A stretch of 64,000 nucleotides of DNA. It comes from Sipunculus nudus. Taxonomy: Eukaryota > Annelida > Sipuncula > Golfingiida > Sipunculidae. Where the stretch lies: the NCBI GenBank assembly GCA_026874595.1, contig CM049307.1, positions 44,152,362-44,216,361 on the forward strand, given 5' to 3'. The notes beneath the pieces were generated by a model. It was given only the letters and a program-made list of their open reading frames with translations, did no database searches and was not told the origin of the DNA. This document shows positions 12,401 to 27,200 of this stretch, in pieces (the stretch's first letter is position 1; every line of letters begins with the position of its first letter). Made by a program: the position numbers and the translations under genes.

Positions 12401-15400
12401 CCATATATTTGGTCATAACACAACCCTTGGTCTCATTTTTAAATGTCAAGGTCTGACAATGCAACCATTCACCATGATATAGGCAGGTCTGATACTAATC
12501 ACAATTGGGAATCTGAGATCAACAATTTTTATTGGATTTTGATTTGAGATTTGGTGAAGCTGAATTATTTGAATTATCAGGGTGACTTCCTGATTGGAAT
12601 TCTTACCAGACATACAGGTGATCCTGTTGTTAATTGGTCATGATCAAGTTCACACTTCACGCACATGTGCATCCACACGCACACACAAGCATTTTATGTC
12701 TATATTCAGCTAATTCCTGATATTGACTGAGACAAATTCCTAAAGTGAAGTATTATATTTATCATTTTTCAATGTGACAACTAAATGATTATGGTCAGCC
12801 GTGGGAATAAAAATAGAAGTAGGCCCTACATTGGTTATGTGCCTGAATTTGTCCTAATATTTAATACCTTCAGATCTTTAAGTGGTCAAGCAAATTTAAG
12901 TCTGAACTAGGTATAACTATAAACTCTACTTATTTTACATTGATTGTACAAAAAGTTATATAAACTAGTGGAGGCACTCTCCTTGGCCTTGGTGATAGTG
13001 TTCATTAGTGTCTGGAGGTGGAGGAAACTGGAAAACCCAGAGAAAATTACCAGCCTTGGATGGGCCACTACAACCCCCTCTCACAGCCATGCCAAAGATT
13101 GAACCCTGCTTGCCAGGGGAGAGAGCAGAGTGATTTAAACCTTGACTGTCCTGGCCCTCATGATTAAGACTTTAAGCTTCCTCAGTTAGGGTCCCACTCT
13201 GCCCAAATTGTAAGATGATGCCCTGATGGCCATAATGAAAATGAAATTTGATGCCCCACATCCAGTCACATGGACCAGTCTTAAAGGCGACTGTCTGAGA
13301 GGATATGTGCACAGAAAGCATAACAGACATATACCAATAGACAGACATACATAAAAAGTAATTACCACAGGGAATCTACCTCACCATGTGTCTTATAATT
13401 GAGGGGCTGACAAAATCTTTAAGATTCAACAGAACTAGGAAGTAAAAGTGAAGTCAGATGAGACTGATAAAAATTTGATGAGACTAACAATATTCATGAT
13501 ATCAGGTAATGACTTTACATTTAATAAACAATATATTTATAACAGAGCAGTCAAAACTACTTATTATTAGTCCTATAGAAAAACACATTTCTTGAAATCA
13601 ACTTCGGTTCAAGGGAACAGGAATTTTTCATCAGCCAAACACTGGTTCAAGAGGCTTTGTCAAAGGGACCTTTATCTGATGAGGCTGTTCTTATGCAGGC
13701 CCATCTAGCAGGAAATGTTTGTCAGACATATATGAAATGATGTTAAACCAATCTTATGAAACACACGGGGTATAAATTACAGATAAAATCTACTAGCATC
13801 AGGATCCTTGTGAAACAGACATGCTAATGATATATCTAGCAAACAAAATATTAAATAATTATATCATTAGAAAAATAATATATATAATTAAAACAATATA
13901 TTATCATATTTGTGACGTTAAAAGTTCAAAATTCTGCTTTTTCAGTGTTTTGCCAGGGTTATCTTTTAATTAGTTCATGGGATAAATATAATGACAAGGA
14001 TTTCAGTTCATGATATATGACTGATGGGATATATATTGGGGCCGGGGGGGGGGGGGGGGGGGTTATACATAAGTAAGAGTTAATTACCCTGTGAGAGAGC
14101 TGTATGTATCTGCAATGTACTTGAACAGCATGATAAGCTATGAGGATCCCACTCTACACGATAATTACCACTGCGTTATGCATCAGAGAGGTCAACACTA
14201 ATATTGATCCGACTGGACCAGGAAACTAATTAAACCCATCTTACCTAGACCCTTCATGGCCTTGCGTAGGATGGTAGCGTCATTATCGGGATGGAAGGGG
14301 CTGACTGGTTTCACTGTGCCTTGTTCCATGGTGTACTGAAAGGAACCAAAACCTTGCAACATTTACATGAACCAATAAAGTAACATTAAGTTTATATGAA
14401 CTGACACATGTCAATGTCACATGACATTAATAATGTTACGTGACAGTTACATGAAACAAAATGGAGCATTTTTCAGTTATGTCACCGTAGAATGAAGTAA
14501 ATGATAATCAATTAGCAGGAACCAATTTGACAATGATAAAAATAGTAACCTGGACTGAAATGAGTTGAAACCAACAATATGTTGATAAAATCAACAAAGT
14601 CAAAAAAGGAAGTCAAAAAATTGATATATGACATTTTATAATGACTAAGTCCTGCAGTAGTATATGACAGTCCCCCTTTTTATGAGTCTGTAAAAGGTCA
14701 ACCATCAACAGTCAAAATAAGGAAAAAGGGTCTATTTTAAACATTCAGTCCTGACATTTGCAATTGCTGAATAGAGTATCTAGCACTGATGTTTCCGTAT
14801 CTCTACTTGGCCGTTTGTATGCATAATAATGATACCACCTCTGTGTGACCATGATGCATGAGTAACTCCCAAGGCATACACCAACCTCACAGGTATTGTC
14901 TGACACAAGCTAGCCCCACAGTAAACAACAACTGAAAGTTAGGTATGTACTTAATAACACAGTGCAGCCACCAAGCCAGACTGCCCAGCAAGCCCTGTAT
15001 AGTCACTCCCACTCACCAGTCAGTCTTGGTTCAGAATATAACCAGCAGTTTCTAGACCTGCTACCTCAATGTTCCCACAGCCCTGTGTTCAAGTACACTA
15101 TTCCATGCAGTGGCACACAACTCAGTCACTGACCTGTGATGACCCCTGAACCTAGAAATGTGTCACATAAATTACCACAACTACCTCACTGGCATACAAT
15201 GCCTTTTCCCACCAGTGGTTAGATATCTGACACTGAGCAATGCTTCCCCTCTGGAATAGGTGTAATATAAGCAAAAAATACACATATTTCTCCATTAAGT
15301 CACATAAACTCTAATGCACTTTATAAATTCTATATTTCCTAGGAATGTTTATATAGGGTTACAAACATATTGTACTAGCTCAATCTATATATACCTGTTA

Positions 15401-17436
15401 TAAATCTGAGCTTTGATTCTAGCGCTAAACCTGTTATAATTCTGAGGTTAGATTCTAAAAAATAATTGATAATTCTGTTGTTTAAAATTTTAGAGCCTAA
15501 TAATTCTGTAATATTAAGTTTTAAATACTTAACCATATTTTTAAATACAAGAAACTCAGTTATTAATTAAAAATTAAAAAAATTATAATTTGTACATTTC
15601 TAATCATTTATATATATATATATATATATTCTGTTTTTTCCAGAATCAAAAAATATAAAAATGTACAACATAAATTAGCAATGTACAGAATATGCCTTAT
15701 TCTAATTTTTCTGGAGTATTGTATAATATATGCTCCTTTGCTGTATGCCATATATCTTCAAATTTTACTCTGAATAAAACTAATAAACTCACCAGCTTGC
15801 TATTCATTTATGATGTTATAGCAGTTCCCACCTAAGGTAAGTGTTTTATCTCCAAGCTTATTAAAAGGCATTTAACCAACAATTATCTGTAAATCTTCAA
15901 CTTCCTATTTTACTTATTATGTAATAATGGTTATATAGTACTCTTCTTATCTATAATTACAGATCTATAAGCTGTTGTTTTCATTTTCTAAGTATTAATG
16001 GTTACATTTATTATATGTTATGAAGGTATTTATGTCTGCAGTTTCATGGTAATTGAGTGTCAGGATTAAGTAAATCACCTTAATTACTGAGAACAATTGT
16101 TTGGTAGTGCCATAAATTAAAAAGCAATGTACACACAATTCATACATACATACATACATATATACATATATATATACAGTAGAACGCCTGCTAACGGCCA
16201 CGCCTCAATAACGGTCAATACGTCTATAACGGTCAGATTTTCCGGTCCCAAATTTTCAACCGCTATATTTCATAATCATTTTGTTGTCAATTACTGTCAC
16301 TCCTCTATTCCGTATTACGGCCAGGTTTCTCGGTCCCGCAGGCCGGGAAACGTCTCAATTACGGTCAGGGGCAGTGACTCCGTGACATGGTCTCAACAAA
16401 TCGAGCGGCCACTTTTGACCTCAGTATCATTACACAATTGTCCGCTCTCACATATTCCTGTCTGGTAATGAGTGCCTGGGTAAAGGTAACCATTCGACCG
16501 AGACTGAGTAGTTTGATACGTAACTAGCGTCGTACTACCCCCACACAGCCTCATTAGTAAGCACAATAGTAAGGCATGTGTTCCCACCTGCGTTTATATT
16601 TGTCAATCAGTCGTCAGAGCCGGGTCTTAAACAGGATGTTTGTCATTTAATTAACGAATGACAACCAGCGGGTCCCGATGATTATGTCATCAAAAAACGT
16701 TAGACAAACTGTGGATTTTTAAACTTTCTTTAATGTCCTTGTGAACACGTACATCAAACGAAAAACAGTGGGGCACACATCGCACAATTTACTCATATAT
16801 GAATAATTATGAAGGAAAAATAAACATTGTAACATGTATAAAATGTTATGTATATTCTGTCCCAATCACTTTAACCATTATGGCGACCAAGAAAAGACAT
16901 GAACTTGCTCTCAAAGAAAAGGTAGATCCGATCAGGAAGAGTGATGGGAAAAGCAGCCGACAGCTAGCAGAAATCCATGGTGTCGGCCGAACTCAAGTTT
17001 AAAACATACTTAAGAGGAAGCGAGAGATCGTGGATCAGTATCAAGAAAACGCAATGCCAGTAGATAAAGACAGCGTGTATCTACAGGGAATGATAAACTG
17101 AACGATGTCATGTGGCAGTGGTTCAATAAATTTATACAAATATTATGGATATACAATCTGTTTGTAATTTAATAGCAAACACTGTATTTGTATATATTGT
17201 TGGTAATTGTTATTAATAGGGTTGATGTGATTCTAAATATTTTATTTTTTATTGATAACAATAATTATACTAATACTCTGTATATACGTTTATTTTGTTG
17301 ATAGTAATAAAGATTTGAACTTGGTTTCGTGTTACATTTTAATCCCCTTTTCCTGGTCAAGTCCTGTATAACGGCCACTCCTGTATTAAGGCCACTTTCA
17401 TCCAGTCCCGATGGTGACCGTAATACAGGCGTTCTA

Positions 17437-17494
<58 letters not shown>

Positions 17495-18196
17495 GCATAA
17501 TTGGATATTATATGCACAGTACATATGATGATGCATACTGAAAACTGCTTTATGTATACAAGGGACATTGACAAATGCAGCAATAAAGCTTCATAAATTT
17601 ATACCCCAAAAAAAAAATGTGAAGATTTCATGAAGCATGAGGCTCCAAACATAATTTCACAGCTATTTACAAACATAGGCACCTGCAGGGAGAGGGCTGT
17701 GAGCGATTTCTATTTTTCAGTGTTTCTCAAGTTCTCAAGTTTCTCAATCTCACCAAAAAGTGAACTACACAAGGTTTATCCTTTATTGTATGGATAATTC
17801 AATGTGCGTGTAAAAATCTGTCTATTAAAAGGACACTGCATGGAACCATCAAACGAGTGGAAATTCTTGTTCAGTGTAGGGAGTTACACAAAAATCTCAT
17901 ATTATCCCTGATATCAATCTTTGATATATATGTAACACAAAATATTTATGTTAATAGTATCAAACTTCTTATTCCCTGTGACACTGCACACATTGACAAT
18001 ACTATTAAGATGTTAATGACATATATTATATATACAGTGGAACTCCTGTATAATGGTCACTAATGAGACTGGATAAAAGTGGCCTTAATACAGGAGTAGC
18101 TGTAATGCAAGGGTTGACTGGGCATATTTTAAAATATACATAAAAAATGAAGTATTTATTTATAATCAGCAGAATATTTAACTATGTTTAGCACAA

Positions 18197-18257
<61 letters not shown>

Positions 18258-21200
18258 TTTATAAGTGCATTTGTGTTTACTTTATACTGTTCCATGTTCA
18301 TATGAGTGGCATACCATTGATTTCTGCTGGTGGCTGCTTTCCCACTGCTCTTCATAATCAGTTCTACCTTTTCTGTGAGAGCAAGTTCAATTCTTTTCTT
18401 GGTCTTCTAGACTGGCCCAGTCAATGTAATGGCTCTGACAGAGATATCAAACAGCTCCCACTGTGTCGCACTTAGTGTCGGCACTGCTGCCACGTGGCAA
18501 CTTACATGACTACTTGCCATTCTTTCACCCTCTTATTTCATCGACTGGTAAACTTGGGCAGTACCAGACAGTCAGCGCCACACATCACTGCCTCGCTGAA
18601 CTAAGGTATTTCCCAGTAACGTAAGGAGTAATTATAGTGGTCTTTCCCAGAATATTTTTTTCAAAACCAACATGGTTAATTCAGTAACCACCTATTGTTG
18701 GCTTCCAGCTTGCCAAATAGTTACATGTGCTCTTTTATTGTGTGACACGGGCATAACTTGTGTTATTGTTACATTTTATGTTTAATCCGTACTGGTTGAT
18801 CTCTTGTTGTCATGTGAGCCTTGGGTTTTCACGCCTGGTCGTGGGTCACGTGATGAGCCTGGTGTGTAGAGACACACGGCTATGTCTTTCTAGAGAATTC
18901 CTGAAACGCGTGTTTCCTGTTGAGTAGGGTCCTTAGACTGTTCCAGAAGTTAGAAATTCCCGACTTGGGGTGTGAAGGTATATAAAGGGACTGTTTTTAG
19001 AACCAGAGAGCAGACAGCAGAGCAGATACCAGCGGACGCAGAAGTGTGTGTCAGATTCTAGAACCATATCCAACGAATGCGGCAATTATAGAGTTTCAAA
19101 GACTTTCTCCTGGATTTTATACATTTGGACTCCAGTTTACTTTCTGGGTTGTTGCAAGAACTTTCCACAGGACTGTCATTCTCCGAGAGTTTACATTTAA
19201 AGGACTTATCGTTGTGACTGTATTGGTATTCAGGTACTGTACCATTATCTTTCTGTGTGATTGTATTGACTTGTTGCTATAATGATGTTTTACTGTATAA
19301 CTGTATTGATTTAGTGTATTGTATTGTTAGGGTTGTTTTAAGAATAAATTATAGTTATTTGTTAACAAAAAACCACTGACTTCTTTATTCATTCCCCTAG
19401 ACATTTCACGCTGCCTAGTGTTACAGAATATGATTTGTTTTTTATCTCCATTACAAAATGTGTGTTCATCACACATACGTGATCTGTTTATATTAGGTTT
19501 TGTAACAATATATATATTCCCAATTTATCAGTCTTAATATGTTTAGGTCCTCGGCTATTTGAGTACGGCAAGATTTTTAACACTGTATAAAACCCTCAGC
19601 CTCAGTGAGTCACGTCAGTGTGTCACCGTTTATCAGACCATTGCTTTTCGCTGCAGGCCGGTTTAAAATGTGTCTCCAGCTCAGCCAATCAGCATGAGAT
19701 ATTCAGGTCCACAGGCAACGAACGCTGTCTAACTGTTATTCATGTACGGGCTGACTGAAACGATCACGACGTTCAGCGTGTTGGCAACTCAACAGTGGCA
19801 AAACTTTCATGTGTAACTTGAACACTAACAAATACACAGTACAAAATTGATCGACATTGTCTACAATACACTTAAATTTACCCATGGACTGTATGTTCGA
19901 ACAGCAGAGATATATCATAGGACACGAAGGTCCATGTATGGACTTTCTTAAAACATGCATGAATTCAGTGCGAATATTACCAAGTGAGTTGAGCTGTCTA
20001 TTGCTTATGGGACACTGTTAGCCTCCTCACAGCTACGATGCCATTCACAGGAGGCCAGGCAGCCTGATATGCAAATTCGAAGGAATCGTCAGGAGCCTTG
20101 TGATGCCCTAATATGCAAATATCAGGGATTCGCCATATGGACTTTACAGGGCTTTAGTGATAAGAGCAAGAACTGATTAACATCGCGTCTATCGGTACAT
20201 GGAATCACGTTTCATTTGAAGCATTTTAGCAGTAAACATCAATACACTAAAGCCTAGGCAGGGCTATTGGTCTTCATAATAATTAAAGTCATCAGGAGAG
20301 AGTTTGTGAATTATTTTATACATGACAAGAAGTTAATTTTGCACCCTTAATTATGCAGGTGTGGGTGAGTTGTACAAAGTTTGCTGCACTGTTTTTGTAT
20401 GAAATTCATGCAATCAAACATGCATTAAATAATAACAAGTGACCCATGGGTCATGACGCTCAGCTGACAGAGAAGAATGTCAAGTTACAAGATTCTAGAT
20501 CAAGCGGTTACTATCATCAAATGCCCCTATTTACAAAATTTAAAGCTGCCATTTTATACAATTCATTTTAATTCATACTCATTTAATTCTACAAACTCCA
20601 AGGAATACTTACCTTGTAATGAAAGATAGTAAATGTATTTATATTTTCTGACTTATGTAGCCAGAGGTAAAAAAGATCATTATGACTCAAAAAATTAAGC
20701 TAGACCTGACAGTTGCAGCTTTTCCTGAGTTATTTGCTAATTCAAAGTCTGCATGCACACACATATCAATTAATGTTGCAGTCAAAAGCCCCACAACTCA
20801 AAGAATAATAGGTCAAATCTGTTCATACTTTGCTTGCTGACACTTCTGTGTGTATATGATGCATTTTTTAAATATTATAAACTAAATCCAAATATCTGCT
20901 CAGCCACCTTGAACACTAAGAATTGTCTGTCTTTTGGTGTGCTCAAACTAAAGTCTTTGCCCCAAAGCTCACATAATGTTGGTCACTGTGACATAATTTG
21001 GGTTCCCTGTCAGATTTCCTTGATTTTAAGTTGCATCAAGTCTATTAATGGTTACAACTTGTGACCTGGAGAGATGACAAAGACAGGGCAATTGCTATGG
21101 CTCAGATGACCAAGTCAACTGGGCTAAAACAAAATTGTGTATTTGTCTGCTACATTGTATTAATCATAATGCTAAAAACTAGGCATTACGATTTGTGCCC

Positions 21201-24200
21201 TGTAAAATTCGTAAAAATCGAAAAAATACCAGTGGCGCCATCAGACTGCGGAAACTGATGAAACATTCCAAGATCAATATCCGTGCAAAGAATTATGGTG
21301 ATCATTGCAATAGTTTTTCAGATACTTGAGCTTTTGTATCAAATTTTCCATCATTCTGGGGGGTACTTGGGAGCCCCATAAAGAAAATGGGTAACAGAGA
21401 CCTTTTTCTAAGTTTCTAAGGAAACTTTTAATGGGCCTCCCTGCATGTCAAGAGAGAAGATTCTAGGTCCAGGCGTTACGATTTGTGCCCTGTTAACAGA
21501 TGACCCCATCTTAAGGTCTCATAAATAGAGAAAATAATTCGTAAGAATCGAAAAAATACAGGTGGCGCCACCAGACTGCAGAAACTGATGAAACATCCCA
21601 TGATCAATATCCATACAAAGAATCATGGTGATCAATGCAATAGTTGTTCAGATATTTGAGCTTTTGTATCAAATTTTCCATTATTCTGGGGGTACTTCTG
21701 AGCCCCATAGCTCAGAGGTTATGGGTAACAGAGACCTAATTTCAGGTTTCCAAGGAGACTTTTTATGGGCCTCTCTGCATGTCAAGAGAGAAGATTCTAG
21801 GTCCAGTCGTTACGATTTGTGCCCTGTTAACAGATGACTGCATCTTCAGAGGTCTCAAAAATAGAGAAAAAATTTCGTAAAAATTGAAAAAATACAGGTG
21901 GCGCCACCAGTCTGCAGAACTGATGAAACACTCCATGATCAATATCCATGCAAAAAATCATGACCATCAGTAATGTAGTTAATGAGATATTGAAGTTTTT
22001 GTATGAAATTTTTTACTATTCTGGGGGGTACTTCGGGGGCCCCATAGCTTGAAGGATATGGGTAACAGAGACCTAATTTCTGGTTTCCATGGACATTTTT
22101 TCATTGACCTCTCAATGTCTCAAGAATGAAGATTCTAGGTCCAGTCTTTACAATTTGTGCCTTGTTAACAGATGTTCACATTTTTAAAGGTCTCAAAAAT
22201 AGAGAAAAAAATTCGTAAAAAATCGAAAAATACAGGTAGCGCCACCAGTCTGCAGGAACTGATGGAACATCTCATGATCAATATGTATGCAAAAAATCAT
22301 GACCATCAGTGATGTAGTTAATGAGATATTGATGTTTTTGTATGAAATTTTTGACTTTTCTGGGGGGTACTTTGGGGCCCCATAGCTCGAAGGATATGGG
22401 TAACAGAGACCTAATTTCTGGTTTCCAAGGAGATTTTTCATGGACCTCTCAGAATGCCAAGTTACAAGGTTCTAGGTCCAGCGGTTACGATTTGTGCCTG
22501 GTTAACGGACGGACAGATGGACGACGGACAAAGAGTGATCGCTATAGCTCAGATGACTTTCAGTCAGCTGAGCTAAAAACCTTAAAAATTGCCTGTAAGT
22601 GGTCATGAAGACATAACCATCGGGACACCCTGGGACTTATCTATTAAATAAATGACAAACTTGCTAATCAGATCAGACTTGCACCAAATGAACACACCCT
22701 GGGCTGAATTGACCCATGACCTTGAGCATACCTATAAGGCTGAGCAGAGTAGGGTGACACTGCTACAAGTCAAACAACTCTGTCACAGTCGAATGATTGA
22801 CCAAGTTGAGTGATTGCCCATAATCGAGGCACTCATCAACAGACAGGAAAAGTGGACACTCGATTTGGCCACTGACCATAACTGCAGTGCCTACAGGCCT
22901 GCAAGACTGGGTGATCTGGCCATAATATTGAATAGAAGAGTGGCCGAAATTTATGATAAAATGAAAATGAAATATAACTGTGGTAAATTTGGGACCAGAA
23001 AATTATACTGTTATATAAGCTCTGCTAGATTTGGCCACTGACTATAATTGTAGTGCTTACTGGCCTGTGGGACTCGGAGATCTGGCTCTCATATGGAAAA
23101 TTGATGATCAAACAAATATGAAATATAAAGGTTGTAAATTTGGTACCGGAAAAGCTGACCATTATAGAAGCTCTGACCATTATTGAGGAGTGACCATCAG
23201 CAGAAGTTCTACTGTATCATATATATTATAATATAATCATATTATAAGCTCATGATTATTAACATCATATAGCATAAGCATATTCCCAATATGGCAAAAT
23301 TGCAGCTATTACATAAATGTACTTGTCCTTTGTACAATGTCACTTATTAGAAAATGTAACACTTAAAAGATTTTATAACAAGTGTACAAATCAATAATTG
23401 CATTTACAATCCTGAATAATATATATATATATTTTATATGTTTTATAAACAACACTCTTTTAAACAACATTTTATAAGTACAAAAAGTTACAAAAAAGTT
23501 ACATGGTCCAAGGATAAAGATATATGCAATGAAAGTATAAAAAAGTCCAGGAGAAACAAGAATGGAGCTATATTTTAGTCCCCTGTAAGCTTTTTGGTAT
23601 TTTATTTGTAATTGTTTGGTACTTTATGGTACTTTAATACAATTATCAAGATCCCAATAACCTACATGGTCATCAAAAGGCCTACTGCTGCATGTAGCAC
23701 CCAGACTTCCTCTCTAATACAAGTATTATAATTCTCAGAAAAAACACAAGGACACTCAATACATACCAGGTCAAGAGACAGCTACAGCTGCATCTAACAG
23801 CTGTTAATGACCTCTATACATCAGACATACACAGGATGTTTGTAATCATCTAGGTTAAGAACTTTGATCTTATAGCATGGGTTACTTCATGGACAGTACA
23901 TACAGAGATAACATGACAACCTGATCCATTGACCATAGCCTCAAATGAATGGTATCTGTTGTAAATCATTCTTAAAAGTGTGATAGATAAATTTATTCAC
24001 ACTTAATGCTATGACCCGGTCTATAAATGCACTTAATGAACATATACAGCACAAGGGAATATACATGATTTTCATTCCTGAAAAATTATCATGACAAAAA
24101 CACAACAAATATTAAACATCTCACTGACAGAGTATGGTGATGTCACATTTACAAATGGCCCATAGGTCAATGTGCACAGTGGAATAGGAATGACCCATTA

Positions 24201-27200
24201 ATTACTACAAGCTATGGCACTTAATATAATTCCCAGGGCTTTCAGGAATGTGGAAGTATGCATAAGACATGCTGGAAAACTTAAAGGGATGGCCTTGGAC
24301 ATGTAGATTCTGAGATTGTACAGACAAGCCCATTGAATAATAAAGCTACTGCAGGTTTCAATACACCACTCTAGCCAGTCTTGTACACTTAAACTTGAAT
24401 GAGGCTGTTTTTGCAAATGCAAAAACATACATGTGTCTCCCTATGGGGCACTTTCCCATATTTGAGGAAAAAAAATACTACACTACTGCACAAGTTATAG
24501 CATTCAAAATTAATTTGATTTGGCCTTGAAGATCCAGGTCAAGGTCACCAGTTTTCAAACTCCTCAAAGAACATTGTTGAAACAATGGTGTTTCAAATGT
24601 TAGGAAAAAATATGTGATATTTCAAAAGTTAATTTGGTTTAAAATATATTTCTATTTCAGCATATTTGACCTTGTTGATGAAGGTCAAGGTCACCAGTTT
24701 TCAAACTCCGAGATATTGGTAGAAGCAACTTTAATATCATTAAAAAATGTTGAGTCATTCAAAAGTTATCATGTTCACAAGAAATGACACAGAAAAATAC
24801 TGACACTGCTGCCGCTGCCAAACATATGTCTCCCCCCAAAACAGGGGAAACTGTCCTTAAAACAGCCTTGATAAACATTCCGTTGCTATGGTAATTCAAG
24901 ACAGGTTCTGGTTTGTCTTGATGAGGTCTGGACAATTTATTCACGATTATATTAGGATATGCAAATATTCACAGGAACATTAGTTTTCAGATGATATATT
25001 TACTTAAGTTAGTCCAAAGCAATCAGCGTGCCTCATCACCAGATCAAGAAAGAAGTCTTTGGCCACCAAAGTTCCCTGATCATTTCATTTTCTCCTCATT
25101 CCACAGCATATTGTATTCACAGTTCTCCTCCCCACATTCAAGTTTCTACATGCTCTGGCTCTTTGTTATTTCTCAGAGCTTTCATAAACACTGCCCCAAG
25201 CTTCCTGTGCTTTTCATCAAGTACTTGTGCTAAAATATATCGTAAAATTTTCAAAAGAAAAAATTATGTGTAATTTGATAATAATATGGCATTATGAATA
25301 TGTTTTCTTTACCTTTATCCCTTGAATATAGTGCAGTGCAAGGAAAAATTAGCTTATCACAGAATACCTACCTTAGGTGCTGTTCCGCCTTTATTCCCAG
25401 ACAGAGACAGGTGCGCCATCTGTTGCTGGATGGGAGGGACTCCACCTGATGTCTTCCCAGGTACTCCTGTACTGGGGTAAGCTGGCCCCTGGGGTGCACT
25501 TGGGTACCCTCCTCCATACCCCTGAGATGGGGCTGCGGGGGCAGGGTAACCTCCCCCGAGGGATGGGTAGGCACCTTGTCCATGAGGTGGAGCTCCAGGA
25601 GCGGGGTAACCTGAGGCTGCTGGCTGGGGTGGGGCACTGTACCCTCCCCCTGGGGGGCCTGGGTACTGGGAGGGGGGCTGAGTGTTGTATCCAGGCCCTG
25701 CTGGTGGCATTCCAGCTCCCGGCATTGGCATGTTATAGGTTGGCTGTAATAACACAAAATTAGTGATTAAACATACTAGTGTTTTATTTAATAATAAATT
25801 ACAAAAACTCTTAATTACGTACCTTATAAAAATGTGAATACAAAGTTTTACATCAGGGATATTAATACCTCTTTGTAGGTGCATTGTCATTTCTGGATGC
25901 AGTCTGACAAGGCAGAATACAACAGATGATATCATGACAGATAAAGCATTCAATGATACAGAAGACTGATAACAGCCATATATGGCCATCGTCATTCGCA
26001 CGTCATTTTCCACACACTTTCCTGTGATATCTCCCAACAAAATGTTTAAATTTGCACAGTGTTTTAATAATCATTATTACTTATTTTTTGTCCTCTTTAT
26101 CAGCAAAGATAAGATTGACTAGTTTTATTCTTTCAATTCATGTGACTCCAAAATACGAAGAAGTCGTCTGCCCAGCTGCAGTGAGCTGGGACTTCCTCAA
26201 AATCCCGAGGGCCAAAAAAATTTTTCCTGTTCTTCCCCCTCAAAACTCTGAACCAGCTTTTATACTGGCCTGGCTTATACTTGAAACCTCACAGTAACAC
26301 AGCGCTGCAGAGCTTTACTGCTAAGCAGAAACTGTGGATACATCAGACACATTTAAAACAAATCTCCTGTAAAAGATCATAGGATTACCACACATTTTAG
26401 TGATAACAATAGACCTGCAAGGCCTTTAGAAATTTTGTCACTAAAATATGTAAAATGAAATGTCTTGATATATGAAACTGAGTCAAGAACTCCAGTGCTT
26501 GTTTTATAATGATTTAATAGTAGTTTCCACATAACAAAATTAAGTCTTATAAGACCCATGAGATGCACCTGCTAATACAATTAGATATAGATCTGACTAA
26601 AACTTTTGGAGATATCAAGTTATACATGAAATGTTAAAATTTTGAATAAAAAATTAATATAAATCCAAAAATCATTCAAGTATGACCAAAACCTAATCAG
26701 CTCTGAAGACCCATAAGAAGCACCTGCTACTTCAAATTGAAGTAGGTCCAAGTAAAACTTTTCCAGAAATTGAGTCACATAAAATTGTTTACAGACAGAC
26801 AGATGATCAGATGGACCGCACACCTGACATACAGAACTGATCACTATATAATTATATATATTATTATTATATATATAATTATTTCACACCTTCCAAACCT
26901 TTACCTTTTTTTTCATTAGAAATAAACAAGGTCCTGTCAATGTTTAAAACTGGGAGGTAAATATTTATCAATAAACACTGGATTTACATATGTATAGTAT
27001 ACAGAACTGTTTACCTGAGCTCCTGGAGCTCCACCTGTTGTTGGCATGGCTACACCTGGTGCAGGTGGCATTCCCCCAGCTGGTGGCATCCCCTGAAAAT
27101 AATTATTATTATAATAATAATAATTACAATTATTATAATAACTATTATTGTATCCCCAGACAAAGTCGGGATACAATGGTTTCACAACGGTCCCGCCGCC

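Larger units (their letters stand above)
14336..25371 (-). other. Large annexin intron 4 (11 kb), a repeat landing zone
   Basis: This intron divides the tail-coding exons from the annexin core. Named insertions in it have their own entries (Tigger relic, solo LTR, ~330-bp tandem repeat element). 19430-20430 and 23220-24500 show no coding signal. 22770-23216 ends in CAGAAGTTCTACTGTA, a Tigger-type terminus, and 18036-18100 is a short fragment of the same kind. 24530-24720 carries two copies of AGGTCAAGGTCACCAGTTTT. Confidence 0.55.

Noticed and set aside
25377-25763. Long plus-strand open frame opposite annexin exon 4
   Set aside because: Shadow of the GC-rich, repetitive tail exon; the minus frame has the annexin-type GYP repeats and splice sites.
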